Part shown: piece by piece, positions 49,758 to 60,900 of the stretch
How positions within the stretch are numbered: position 1 is the first letter of the stretch
Layout: each line of letters opens with the position of its first letter
Source of the DNA: Kumtagia ephedrae
GTDB lineage: Bacteria > Pseudomonadota > Alphaproteobacteria > Rhizobiales > Rhizobiaceae
Direction of reading: 5' to 3'
Length of the DNA: 64,000 nucleotides
Assembly (NCBI RefSeq): GCF_003012745.1
Contig: NZ_PXYK01000002.1
Coordinates: forward strand, 248,001-312,000
Notes under the pieces: model-generated
What the model was told of the DNA's origin: nothing
Database searches by the model: none
The model's input: the letters and a program-made list of their open reading frames with translations, nothing else
Made by a program: the position numbers and the translations under genes

Positions 49758-51034
49758 AAGCGGTGCGCGACAATTCCAGCGACGGCCGCAGCATCAGCAT
49801 GCAACAGCAGCGCTTCCAGCGCGAGGAGTTTCGCGAGTGCCTGCGCGCCCTGCTGATGACGCCATTGATGAGCCCCGCGCATGAGGATTTCGCCGCCGTG
49901 CGCCGCCAGGCCGAAGCGCTGCGGGAGTGGTTTTCGCGCGAGACGGGCGGGATATTGCAGGTCGAGCGCGAGGGCGCGCGCCTCTTCAAGCGTCCGGGAA
50001 TGGTGACCGACGCCATGCGCGGTCTGCCTGGCTATGACCGCCGCCGCTACGTGCTGCTGTGCCTCGCCTGCGCGGTGCTGGAGCGCGCCGACCCGCAAAT
50101 CACGCTGCGCCTGCTGGGTGAGAGGCTGCTGGAACTCGCCGCCGAGCCGGGGCTCGACTTCAGCTTCACGCTCGAGGCGCAGCATGAGCGGCGCGAACTC
50201 GTATCGGTGTGCCGCATCTTGCTCGGCCTCGGCGTGCTGCACCGCGTGGCCGGCGACGAGGAAACATTCGTGCAGGCCGGAGGCGACCAGGCCGACGCGC
50301 TCTACGACGTGCAGCGCCGCATGCTTGCCGGCATGCTGGCAGCGATGCGCGGCCCGTCGACGTGGACGCCGGAAGAAGCACCGGCCACGCTCGACGAACG
50401 GTTGCATGCGCTGGTCGACGAGCATGTCGCGGACAGCGAGGAGGGCCGGCGCACGGCGCTGCGCCACCGGCTCGCGCGCCGACTCCTCGACGATCCGGTG
50501 GTTTATGTCGACACTTTGGACCCGGAAGCCCGCGCCTATTTCCTCAACCAGCGCGGAACGATGGCCGCCCGCCTGTGCGAGGCCGCCGGCCTTGTCGCGG
50601 AGCAGCGCGCCGAGGGGCTGGCGCTGGTCGACGAGGCGGGCGCGCTGACCGATGTCGCCATGCCCGCCGAAGGCACCGACGCGCATGTCACGCTGCTTGT
50701 CGCCGAACATCTGGCGGCAGGCCAAAGGCAACGGAAATCGAATGGCGCCGACGCAACGCGGGAACCGATCGGCATCCGGGAACACGACATCATCGACTTC
50801 CTGCGCGAGGCCAGGGCAAGCTACGGCCGCTACTGGCGCAAATCTGCGCGCGAGCCGGGCGGCGAACGCGAACTCGCGGCAATCGCCGTCGAGCGGCTGG
50901 AGAAGCTGCAGCTCGCCGTGCTGAAGGATGGCACCGTCTATCCGCTCCCCGCGCTTGCCCGTTTCGCGCTGGGCGAGGCGCAAATCCGCGAAACCCGCAC
51001 CGTGCCGGCCGCGGCCACCGGCTCCCTGTTTTGA
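49754..51034 (+). CDS. jetB: Wadjet JetB-like protein (TIGR02678/DUF2398)
   Basis: 426 residues, uninterrupted. Family features: EFRECLRALLMTPLMS at the N-terminus, FKRPG, YDRRRYVLLCLACAVLERADPQITL, DVQRRMLAGMLAAMRGP, DPEARAYFLNQRGTMAARL and a C-terminal RYWRKSAREPGGERELAAIAVERL. JetB is the accessory winged-helix (KITE-like) subunit of the Wadjet complex. The GTG start overlaps the jetA stop; ATG 49799 is the alternative. It is the only one of the four genes without visible damage, but without partners it is probably not functional. Confidence 0.85.
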   Translation: MKAVRDNSSDGRSISMQQQRFQREEFRECLRALLMTPLMSPAHEDFAAVRRQAEALREWFSRETGGILQVEREGARLFKRPGMVTDAMRGLPGYDRRRYVLLCLACAVLERADPQITLRLLGERLLELAAEPGLDFSFTLEAQHERRELVSVCRILLGLGVLHRVAGDEETFVQAGGDQADALYDVQRRMLAGMLAAMRGPSTWTPEEAPATLDERLHALVDEHVADSEEGRRTALRHRLARRLLDDPVVYVDTLDPEARAYFLNQRGTMAARLCEAAGLVAEQRAEGLALVDEAGALTDVAMPAEGTDAHVTLLVAEHLAAGQRQRKSNGADATREPIGIREHDIIDFLREARASYGRYWRKSAREPGGERELAAIAVERLEKLQLAVLKDGTVYPLPALARFALGEAQIRETRTVPAAATGSLF

Positions 51035-51039
51035 CCGAC

Positions 51040-54000
51040 ATGAACGACCGCTTCATCCCATTCGCCGCACAGCCGGGAAAACCCGCCTTGCCGGTACCGG
51101 CGCGGGAACGCTGGCAACCCCTGCGCCTCGGCCTGGTGGAGCTGTTTCACTACGACAGCGAGGAATTCTGGTTCCGTGACGGCCATCTGCTGCTGCGCGG
51201 CAACAACGGCACCGGCAAGTCCAAGGTGCTGTCGCTGACGCTGCCGCTGCTGCTCGACGCGCAGCTCAAGTCTTCGCGCGTCGAGCCCGACGGGGACGGC
51301 GGCAAGAAGATGGCCTGGAACCTGCTGATGAACAGCTATGACCGGCGCAGCGGCTATGCGTGGATCGAGTTCGGGCGTATCGCCGAGGACAGCACGCCAC
51401 GCTATCTGTCGCTCGGCGTCGGCCTCTCCGCGACGGCCGGCCGTCCGCAGGTCGACAGTTGGTTCTTCCTGATCGAAGACGCCGACGGCGCGCCGCGCAT
51501 CAACCAGGACCTGTGGCTGACGAGCGCCCAACGCGTGGTGCTGACCCGGGAGCGCCTGCGCGAGGCACTGGCGGAAGGGCGCGGCCAGGTATTCGACACC
51601 GCCGCCAGCTACCGCCGAGCCGTCGACGAGCGGCTGTTCCATCTGGGCATCAGGCGCTACGACGCGCTGATGGATACGCTGATCCAGCTTCGCCAGCCGC
51701 AGCTTTCCAGGAAACCCGACGAAACCGCCCTTTCGAATGCGCTGACCGAGGCATTGCCGCCGCTTGGACCCAGCTTGCTCGGCGACGTCGCCGAAGCGCT
51801 TGGCCAGTTGGAGGAAGACCGCCGCCAGCTCGACGAGTATCTGGCCTTGGCCAAGGCCGTCAGCCGCTTCGAGGACCGCTATCGCGTCTATGCCGGCACG
51901 CAGACCCGCCGGCAGGCGCGCTTGCTGCGCCAGGCCCAGACCGAGTTCGACAATGCCAGCCGGGCGCGTGGCGAAGCCCAGGCCAGGTTCGATGAGACGC
52001 AGGCGCAGGAGGCGCTTGCCCGAGCCGCCCACGACGATGCCGAGATCGCGCTGGCACGCGCACGTGCGCGGCTCGACACGCTGCGCTCCGACCCGACGAT
52101 GCAGGACGCCAACCGCCTCGAAGGCGCGGAAAAGGATGCGGCGGCGCGCCGGCAGGCGATGCAGAAGGCCATCCTGGCGGTCGAAGAGGGAGACCGGCGG
52201 CTGGGGCTCAGCATCGAGGAAACCGGACGCGCCGAGCGGCGCATGCAGCAGGCGGAACGTGTTTTGACCGAACTGCGCCGCGAAAGCGCGGGCCACGCCG
52301 ACGCGGCAGGCATTGCCGGGCCGCATGCCGAAAGCCCGCTCGCCGCTTTGGCGGCTTCCGCGCTGGTAGAGTTGACGCAGCCCGCTTTCGACAAAGCCTA
52401 CGCCGAGCTTCGCAATCTTGTCGCCGGACGGCGCGAGCAGATCGCCCTGCTGCGCAGCCGCCAGGCCGAAGTCGCGCAAGCCGAGGCATCTTATGCGCGG
52501 CGCCGCGAAATCCAGGACGAGCGGCGGCTCGAAGCCGAAGAGGCGACCGAGCGCCGCACGCAGGCCGACGCCGAGGTCGAACGGCAAGGGCGAAGCCTGG
52601 TGGAAAACTGGGATCGCCATTTCATCGGCCTGAAGCAACTGCAAGTCGACCCGGACGCCAAGTTCGCGGCCCTGACCGCCCTGGCGGAGTGGGCGGCAGC
52701 GTTGCAAGGCGACGACCCAGCGCGGCGCCTCCTGCAATCGGCGCACCAGGCGGCCAGCCTCTCGCTGACGGAGCGCCGTGTCGCGCTAGACGGCCGGCGC
52801 CAGGCGCTGGAGGCGGAACGCGAGGCGCTGGAAGACGAACGCAGGCGCCTGGAAGCCGGCGGCGACATGGCGCCACCCCTGCCCTACACGCGCGACGCCT
52901 CGGTCCGGCAAGCGCTTGAAGGCGCGCCATTCTGGCAGGTGGTGGACTTTGGCGATGCGGTGACACCCGCGCAGCGCGCCGGCCTCGAAGCGGCGCTCGA
53001 AGCTGCCGGGCTGCTCGACGCCTGGATATCGCCGGACGGCCGCCTCCAGGCCGGCGACGATGGCGCGCCGCTCTTCGACGTACAGGTGCTGGAACGGCAA
53101 AAATGTTCTGCATCGCTCGCCGACTGGCTGCATGCCACCGTGCCCGCCGGCTGCAATGTGCCGGATGACGTCGTCGAGCGGGTGCTGTCCGGCATCGCCT
53201 GCGCGGACGACGACCCCGTCGACTCCGAGGCCTGGATTGCTCCGGATGGCCGCTTTCGCCTCGGCGCGCTCACCGGCGCCTGGGTCAAGCCGGCGGTGGT
53301 CTTCATCGGACATGCCGCCCAGGCAGCCGCCCGCGCGCGGCGGCTGGCCGAGATTTCGGAGCGCCTGGCGCAGCTTTCCGGCGAACTGGCGGCCGCGCAA
53401 GCCGTGGCCGGGCAGCTAGCACTGGATCGCCAGCAGGCCGACGAGGAATTGCGGAACGCGCCCGCCGACGAGGCGCTGCGTAGCGCGCACCTGGCCGCCG
53501 CGGCACGTACCCGCGAGGCTCGGCTGGCCGGCGAAAAGCTGGCCGACGCCGACATGAAGTGCCGCGATGCCGAACAGGCGCTCAAGGCGGTTCGCAAACA
53601 GCTAGCCTGGGATGCCGCCGATCTGCGCCTGCCGGAATCGCCCGACGCGTTGCCCGCCGTCGAGACCGCGCTGCAGCACTTCCGCGATGCGCAGGTGCGG
53701 CTCGAGCAAGCCGCCCACGAGTTGCGCCTGGCATTGCCCGAGTGGCAGCGGCAGCGCATCCGCGAGGACGAGGCGCGCGGCGACGTGCGGCAGCGCGAGG
53801 CGGAACTGGCGGCGGCTCGCATCGAAGCGGAAGACGCCGCCGCCCGGTTCGAGGTGCTGCGCGAGACGGTCGGCGCCAAGGTCGAGGAATTGCAACGGCA
53901 ACTGGCCGAGGCCCGCATGGCGGTCGAATCCGGCGAGGCCGCATTGAAATCCGCCGGCGAGGCCCTGCGCAACAGAGGCGAGGCGCGGGCGGTCGCCGGC

Positions 54001-55220
54001 CAGCAGGTCGAGACGGCAACCATCATCGTTCAGCAGCGCGGCGAGGCGCGCGCCCAGGCAATATCGAAACTCCAGCAGTTCGCGGCCACCGGCCTGCTGT
54101 CGGCCGGGCTGCCGGATGTCGAACTGCCCGGCAAGGACGGCGCGTGGACGATCGACCCGGCACTGACGCTGGCGCGGCGGGCGGAGCAGGAACTGTCCGG
54201 CCTCAAGGACGACGACGACGCGTGGGCACGCGTGCAGCGCCAGATATCGGAGGAACTGACCGAGCTGCAGCGCGCGCTCGGCGCGCTCGGCCACCAGGCC
54301 CAGGCCGACCACAATGACTGGGGTTTCAGCGTAGACATCGTCTACCAGAACCGGCGCGAACGGCCGGACCGCCTCGCCAGGCGCCTCGCCGAGGAGATCG
54401 GCCAGCGCGGCGAACTGCTCACCGCCAAGGAACGGGCCGTTCTGGAGAACCATCGCAGGCCGAGATCGCCGCCGAGATCCAGCGCCTGCTGCAGGCCGCC
54501 GAACAGCAGGTCGACGCCATCAATCGGGAACTGCACAAGCGTCCCACCTCCACCGGCGTGCGTTACCGCCTGGTACGGCAGCCGCTGGCCGAGGAGGAAG
54601 GTGCGCCCGTCGGCCTCGACGTGGCGCGCAAGCGCCTGCTCAACACAAGCGCCGACCTGTGGTCGGCGGAGGACCGCAGCGTCGTCGGCGCCATGCTGCA
54701 GCAACGCATCTCCGCCGAGCGGGAGCGCGCCGATTCGATCGGCGGAAGGGATGGCGGCGGCACCCTGCTCGACCAGCTCGCCCGCGCCCTCGACTATCGC
54801 CATTGGCATCGCTTCCGCGTCGAGCGCTGGCAGGAGGGGCATTGGCGCAAGCTTTCCGGCCCCGCGTCGAGCGGCGAGCGGGCGCTCGGCCTCACCGTGC
54901 CGCTGTTCGCCGCGGTCGCCAGCTTCTACAGCCAGGGTAGCTATGCGCTCGCCCCGCGGCTGATGCTGCTCGACGAAGCGTTCGCCGGCATCGACGACAC
55001 GACGCGGGCGCATTGCATGGGACTGATCCGCGAGTTCGACCTCGACTTCGTCATCACCAGCGAACGCGAGTGGGCATGCTACGCCGAGCTGCCCGGCGTC
55101 GCCATCTGCCAGTTGCAGCGGCGCGAGGGCATCGACGCAGTGTTCGTCTCGCGGTGGACCTGGGACGGACGGGAGAAGACGCTGGAGGCCGATCCCGACC
55201 GCCGATTTGCGCCGGCATGA
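51040..55220 (+). pseudogene. jetC: Wadjet JetC SMC-like ATPase (TIGR02680) with one frameshift
   Basis: The first frame runs from ATG 51040 with Walker A LLRGNNGTGKSKVLSL near residue 50, then long alanine/glutamate/arginine-rich coiled coils (about residues 270-620 and 780-1060) around a hinge-like middle. At about 54454 one base is missing: frame 1 reads KERAVLENH and then turns to nonsense, while the next frame continues exactly as expected with QAEIAAEIQRLLQAAEQQ. This second part carries the ABC signature PASSGERALGLTVPL and Walker B LMLLDEAFAGIDDT and ends at 55220. Repaired length is ~1393 residues, normal for the family. The break separates the two halves of the ATPase site, so the product would be inactive. 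Confidence 0.85.
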
Positions 55221-56485
55221 GCGGCGACGCCGACGCCCGCCTACAGCGCCTGCTCGGCGGCGACCATCTCGCCGCGCTGCGCAGGCGGCTGCGCCAGCGC
55301 TTCGAGCGCGTGCCGTTCGACCAGGCCGTCGAAACCATTCGCGTCGGCGAGCTCGGCGCGGAGGAACACGCGGCGCTGGCCTCCCTGCTCGGCCGGCCGC
55401 AGCGCCGCTCGAAATCCTTGCAGATCGACGTTCCCGGCATCGATGCCGCCATGCGGAACGCCGGCATCGCCGCTTCCCTGCGCGACGCTCTGGAAAAGCT
55501 CGACGGTCCCATTGTCCATCTCGCCGAAGTGCGCCTCCGGCTGCAGACATCGTGGTCGGGCGTGATCGACGGCTGCGGCCATCCAGGCATGGCCGGCCTG
55601 CTGCAAACACCGGCGGGCATCGGGCTGCTCAAGCGGCTCGCCCGGCAGGATCCGGAGGCGGCAGCCCAGCTCTGCCGCCAGGCCGAAGAGGTGCTGCGGC
55701 TTCTGCCGGCAAATGGCATCACGCGCTCGCAACTCGCCGCCGATGTGCTGGGCGACGCCCATGCGCTCGACAATGGCCGGGCAGCGGCGGCGCTCGTGCT
55801 GGCCGTTTTGGCGTCACACCACCTCTCCCGTTGCCGACGAAGGCAGCGAGCCGCTGACGGAAGCCGACCCCGATGCGCAACTGGCCGGCGGCGCGGAGCG
55901 GGCGCGCGATACCTGGGCAAGGGCGGGCGTTCTGGTCAACGAACTGGCGCGTCCGGCGCTGTTCCTCAACCTGCCGGTGCGCAACGCCGAAAGCGGCCGC
56001 TGGCTTCCCGGAGAGCCCGCCTATGCATCATTGCGGTCGTTGTTGCGTTCGCCGCCTTCGTGGGATGTGGCGGACCGCACGGTCCATGTCTGCGAAAACC
56101 CCAACCTGCTCGCCATCGCCGCGGATCGGCTCGGCGCCGGCTGCGCGCCCCTGGTCTGCACCGACGGCATGCCGGCCGCCGCGCAACGCTGCCTCCTCTC
56201 GCAGTTGGCGCAAGCGGGGGCGCGGCTCCGCTATCACGGCGATTTCGACTGGCCCGGATTGCGCATCGGCAACCATTTCATGCGCGAGCACGGCGCGCAG
56301 CCGTGGCGTTTCGGCGCCGCCGACTATCTTTCCGCCGTCCGGACGACGGCGGCGCAATCCCTCGGAGGCAAGGCGGTCGAAGCGTCGTGGGATGGGGCGC
56401 TGAAGTCGCCATGCAAAACCAGCGCGTGGCCATCGCCGAGGAGGCCGTGGCCGCCTCCTTATTGCAGGACCTGGATGATCGATAA
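55217..56485 (+). pseudogene. jetD: Wadjet JetD (TIGR02679/DUF2399) with two frameshifts
   Basis: It starts with ATG overlapping the jetC stop (ATGA). Frame 2 holds LQRLLGGDHLAALRRRLRQR through RAAAALVLAVLAS. At about 55820 the frame changes (one extra base) and continues with EPLTEADPDAQLAGGAERARDTW, VCENPNLLAIAADRLG, LVCTDGMPAAAQRC and LRYHGDFDWPGLRIG, the Toprim-like nuclease part. At about 56400 a missing base moves it back, ending VAMQNQRVAIAEEAVAASL. Joined, the parts make a full-length protein of about 420 residues. JetD is the nuclease subunit that cuts plasmid DNA. Two indels in one gene argue for decay. Confidence 0.82.
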
Positions 56486-56865
56486 AGGTGCCTTCTCTAA
56501 AGAAGACGCATTTTCAGCGCCGCCCATCGGGTTTGCCGGAGGCTCCAAACCTTGGGAAGGTGGAGCCATGACAAGCAAACAACGAACAGGTTTTCTCCCG
56601 AAGTTCAGGTGTCCGCTGCTGCCGCCACTCGTTTCAGCAGCGATGAACCGTTTCTGCGTCCTTCTGAAATTGCGCAGGGACGTTGCCTTTAACAAATTCA
56701 ATAAGTTGCATAATGGCGCCCTCTGAATCTGCTTGGACGGAACGCCTTAAAGGATTGGACGGACAGAATTGCTCGTCACAACGGCACGCCGACCCTTAAT
56801 GGCCGGGGAAGCGATAGCAGTCGGCCCGACGATCGGCGCACTCGGTATTGTGGTGCCGCCCGCGG
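56486..56865. other. 380-base gap between the Wadjet remnant and the glycosyltransferase genes
   Basis: Base composition shifts to lower GC here. A 52-codon open stretch from an ATG at 56568 has no supported function. No tRNA, direct repeat or clear insertion-sequence end was found, though this is the natural place for a past insertion boundary. Confidence 0.4.
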
Positions 56866-57918
56866 TCAATTCACCAGCGCATCGTAGATTTTGCCGAGTT
56901 GCCCACTAATGCGCTCGGGCCGAAGATATTCAGCGCGTTTGAGATAGGCCGAGACGATATTTGCTCGTTCTTCGGATGAAAGATCGATTGCTTCAACGAT
57001 CGCGCGACGGAAGTCATCCATATCACCGGCTTTGTAAAGCAGCCTGTGGGCGACAGCAGGGAAAAGCTCGCGCATTGGAGGCGTATCCGGCGCGACGGCT
57101 GGTGCGCCGACAGACAGACACAGCAGCGCGACACCCGAAGTAAGAAAGCGCTCATAGGGGAGAACCACACAGCCAGCTTGCCGCAAAAGGTCGGGAACTT
57201 CTTCTGACGGGACCTTGCGGAAATCGAGGTCGACGTCGGAGCGTGTTTCACACTTCGCGGCCAGTTCGTGCGCATAGTTGTCCGTCGGCAACGGCTGACC
57301 GGAGATCCTGAGGTCTATGCCATGATTCTCGGTGAAGCTAGGGGGCAGGTTATCGAGCAGTCCATCCAGTCCCTTGTATCGCCGAACCATGCCGAAGGCC
57401 TGCACCGTCCGTGGGCGCGTTGGCGCGTCGCTACGTGAGCGTGTACGCTCGCTAGCTTCGTAAACGCCGAGATACGAAGGGTGCGGGAGATAGTAGACCT
57501 TTGTTGGATTCGGGGCAGCTTGTTCATGCAGAATCTTGAGAGCCTCAAGATTGTGGATCAGGACCCTGTCCGCCATTTCAACGATACTCCTCCTCAGCCC
57601 AAGGAATATATCTGGATGCTCCAGCTCGTGGGGCATCAGATTATGCATCGTCCAAACGATCTTCCCTCCGGCCTTCTTGAAATGTCGGCATCTTTCCACA
57701 AAGTATTCAGAAACGGACCGCGCCTCCGACTTTGTCGCGCAAAGCCTTAGGCAATGTTCTTCCCAGTGAATGTGAAATATTTTCTTGCCTTCATTCTCGA
57801 TCTGCGTAACCGCCAGATCTATATCGCCCTTCGCCGGCTCATAACGCCCAGTCAGGCCACTGTACAATGCTTCGTGGTAAGGGTTGTCACCATAGATTGT
57901 ATAGTTAATAACCTGCAT
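56866..57918 (-). CDS. Glycosyltransferase, GT-B fold (family 4-like)
   Basis: 350 residues. The N-terminal half carries IFHIHWEEH and GKIVWTMHNLMPHE; the C-terminal half carries RTVQAFGMVRRYKGLDGLLDNLPP, LRISGQPLP, FRKVPSEEVPDLLRQAGCVVLPYE and SVGAPAVAPDTPPMRELF, the usual nucleotide-sugar binding face with Glu/Pro positions. It likely transfers a sugar during exopolysaccharide or O-antigen assembly on the cytoplasmic side. It begins 23 bases after the large TPR-GT2 gene, so the two are co-transcribed. Codon use is less GC-rich than in the catabolic island. Confidence 0.85.
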   Translation of the reverse strand: MQVINYTIYGDNPYHEALYSGLTGRYEPAKGDIDLAVTQIENEGKKIFHIHWEEHCLRLCATKSEARSVSEYFVERCRHFKKAGGKIVWTMHNLMPHELEHPDIFLGLRRSIVEMADRVLIHNLEALKILHEQAAPNPTKVYYLPHPSYLGVYEASERTRSRSDAPTRPRTVQAFGMVRRYKGLDGLLDNLPPSFTENHGIDLRISGQPLPTDNYAHELAAKCETRSDVDLDFRKVPSEEVPDLLRQAGCVVLPYERFLTSGVALLCLSVGAPAVAPDTPPMRELFPAVAHRLLYKAGDMDDFRRAIVEAIDLSSEERANIVSAYLKRAEYLRPERISGQLGKIYDALVN

Positions 57919-57941
57919 GGCTCACGCTCATCTGGCTAGAT

Positions 57942-60900
57942 CTAGGCTGCACTCGCACGCGACGGCAGGATGATCTGGTCCGCCTCGAATTTACGAGCCG
58001 CCAGTGGGAAGGGCATATAAGGGCGGTCCCCGCGCTGGATCTCAGAGTGAAACAGCTTTGACTTTTCATGGTATCGCTGCCTCGGCTCGCTGAAACCGAA
58101 CCGCGTCAGACCGAACTCCTCGCTTGCGGTCAGAGAATCCGAGCGAGCCCTTCCAAGCAATAGCGGCCAGCGCAAGCGCGGTATCGCCTGCGTTCCGTAT
58201 GCCAGCCCCAGCCGCTGGATGAATTCGAGGTCGGCGGCGATGCGCACGCTGTCGAAAAAGCCAACCTTCTCCATCGCTTCGCGCCGGAAAACAAGCGATA
58301 TGCAGCACAGATGGGAGATCTGTCCGCCAGCCTTGATGACGACATTGCCGTCCGTAGTCATCCGCAGCCAATCGGTCGTCAAGCCGACCAAATCCGGTCG
58401 TGTCAACAGCACCGCCATGCTGCGAGCAAGCCGGTCGGGATGGGACCAATCATCGGAATCCTGGAGAGCGATGAACTGTCCGTGCGCTTGCAGCAGGCCT
58501 GTGTTCTTGCTGACGTAGGTGCCGTCATTGGTCGACTTCAGGATGACACGCACACGAGGATCCCTGCGCTCCAATTCGCGCAGGACATCCGGGGTAGAGT
58601 CGCTGCTGCAGTCGTCAACGATGATCAGCTCGATATTGCGATAGCTTTGCTGGAGGATGGAGCGTACGGCCGTCTGGACATAAGCCGCCGCGTTGTAAGT
58701 CGTCATCACAACGGAAACCAGCGGTCCTTCGAACGTGTGAGCCGGACTTGGCGCTCCCTCCGGATAAATCCCGGTACCAACCAGCTGATCAAACAGATCG
58801 TCACCATACCGGGGATCGACCCCAATTGCTTGCGCGCCAAACTGGGCAAACATCGGGTTCAAGGCGCGCAGGGCCCGCTCCTCGTCTCCTGCCTTACGCG
58901 AAACGGCATAAAGGAATAGCGGCATTTCCAGAGGGAACCGCAGCATTCCACCGTCGTGGTTGGCGATATGAGCATGGTACGCAGCTTTGACAGTATCTCC
59001 CGTCTCGAGATGTGCCGCCGCGGCGAGGAGCCTCAACTCCAGATCGGAAGGATACAAGCCGAGCAATCCATCAGCCACCTCCGCTGCTTGCCGGAAGTCG
59101 GCCACGACAAACAGGCTGCGCACATATTCGCGCTTTAGGTGAATTCCGCCCTTGTCAAAATTGGCGCGCAGCCGTTCGATCGCCTCCTCCACTCGCCCGG
59201 TGCCGCGCAACGCCTTTACGAGCGCCACTACGACTTTCTCGTCGAAAGTGGAATCGACAAGCGTCTCTCCCCAGCGCAGGACACTGGTGTGATCTTCCTG
59301 CAATTGCGCTATCCGCAGCAGTTCTCGCCGGGCTTCCACGAAGTCGGGATACTGTGTCACGAGCTTTTCGTAGACGTTCGCTGCGTCCTCCAGTTCCCCG
59401 GACATAGTGAGCGCGCGACCGTAGGCGAAACGCGTCGCGCGATCGGTGGCATTCCGGAACAGCGCAGCTCGGCGCGCATCCACGTAGCGTTTGATCAGAT
59501 CCTGAGCGCTCGACCGTTTGCGTAGCGGGTCTCTCCGTCTGAGACCGTTTTCCAAGGCACTCAGCCGATCCATAAGGGAAGTGTGATTGGGTTTGATGGC
59601 CAATGCGCGTTCGTAAGAGGAAATCGCCACTTCCGGGCGATCTAGCTGCCGGTTGACATTCCCTGCCAGGTCAAGAACTTCGAAATTGTTTGGCTCCCGC
59701 CGTACAGCCTCGTCGACGAAGGGAAGTGAGTCACTCCATCGACCCGCTGCACTCAGGCGCTTGGCGGCCAGCACAAGCAGATCGATTTGGTTGATCCTCT
59801 GCGGTGCCAGAACCGCCAGAATGGGAAGTACCGTGTGAGTCTGCTGCCTGCGCCTTGCCTGCTCGATGATGTCGACAAGATTGATCAAACCCTCGCGGTC
59901 GAAACGACTTGCCGTTCTTTGTAGGACCGCCTCGGACGCGAAACCAGCAATGAGACTATCGACGATCAGTCGAGCGATGCCAGGTCTCAACTCGGCTGGC
60001 GCCGCGCCGAGAGGCACTTCTGAAATGCCCGTAAGAGACCTGCCTAGGAAGTAGTCGCGCAACTGTGTCAGTATCCATTCGGGCACCACCAGGCCGCCAG
60101 GTTGCTCTCCACGTGAAGTGAGCTGCAGCTCGGGCGCCTGTCGCGCCACAGCCGCCAGGGCAGCAAGTGCTCCCACGGCGATTTCCCCCGCCGGCAGGGC
60201 TTCAAACTTCCGACTGGCGGCATCCAAGTCCCCTCGAGCAAGCAGGAGACGAGCCGTCAGCGACATTATTTCAGTACTTCCCGCCACCATCTCAGGCAGG
60301 GTGGCGAGGTGAGACCAGGCCGACTCGAGCTCGCCACTGTGCGCAAGCAGGCTGATATACAGAGCCTGCGCATCGGGCAAATCCGGATGGGCGCTCAGTA
60401 CCTGCCTAAGCAAATCGAATGCTTCGGCGTAACGCGCACGATTGGCCAGGAAACGGGCTCGCTGAAGTTGACGCTCGACGCCGAGCTGGACTTCCCGGAT
60501 GTCCTGCTCTGACCACGACAGCCAAATGGGGATGGCTGGCGCGAAACCTTCGGTTTTATCGTCCGCTGCTGCCGTTCGCGGCGGGAGCGGGCCGATCATC
60601 AGCGAGCCCGAAATGGTGCGCGCGCCCTGCCAGAATAGCGGAACGGTGATCTTCGCTGTCTTGCGCCCATCAGCGTCGCTCGCGAAAGGCGCATGAAGAG
60701 CCAATTCGCCTTCCGTCCATTTCAGATGGAGATGGGCGAAGAGTTGTCCCGACGGAAGCGGGCTGTCACTGCGAACGATCACGCGGTAATGCTCCTCGAT
60801 CTCCACGGTTGTCCCGTTGAAACCGACCTTGCCTCCGCCGGCACCAGCAGCGAATGCCTTCAACGCATCGGCGACATAGGCATGATAGGTATCCGCCACC

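Noticed and set aside
56568-56726. 52-codon open frame beginning MTSKQRTGF, possibly the start of an insertion-sequence transposase
   Set aside because: The first residues recall IS3-type OrfA starts, but similarity is lost within a few residues and no terminal repeats or second frame were found.
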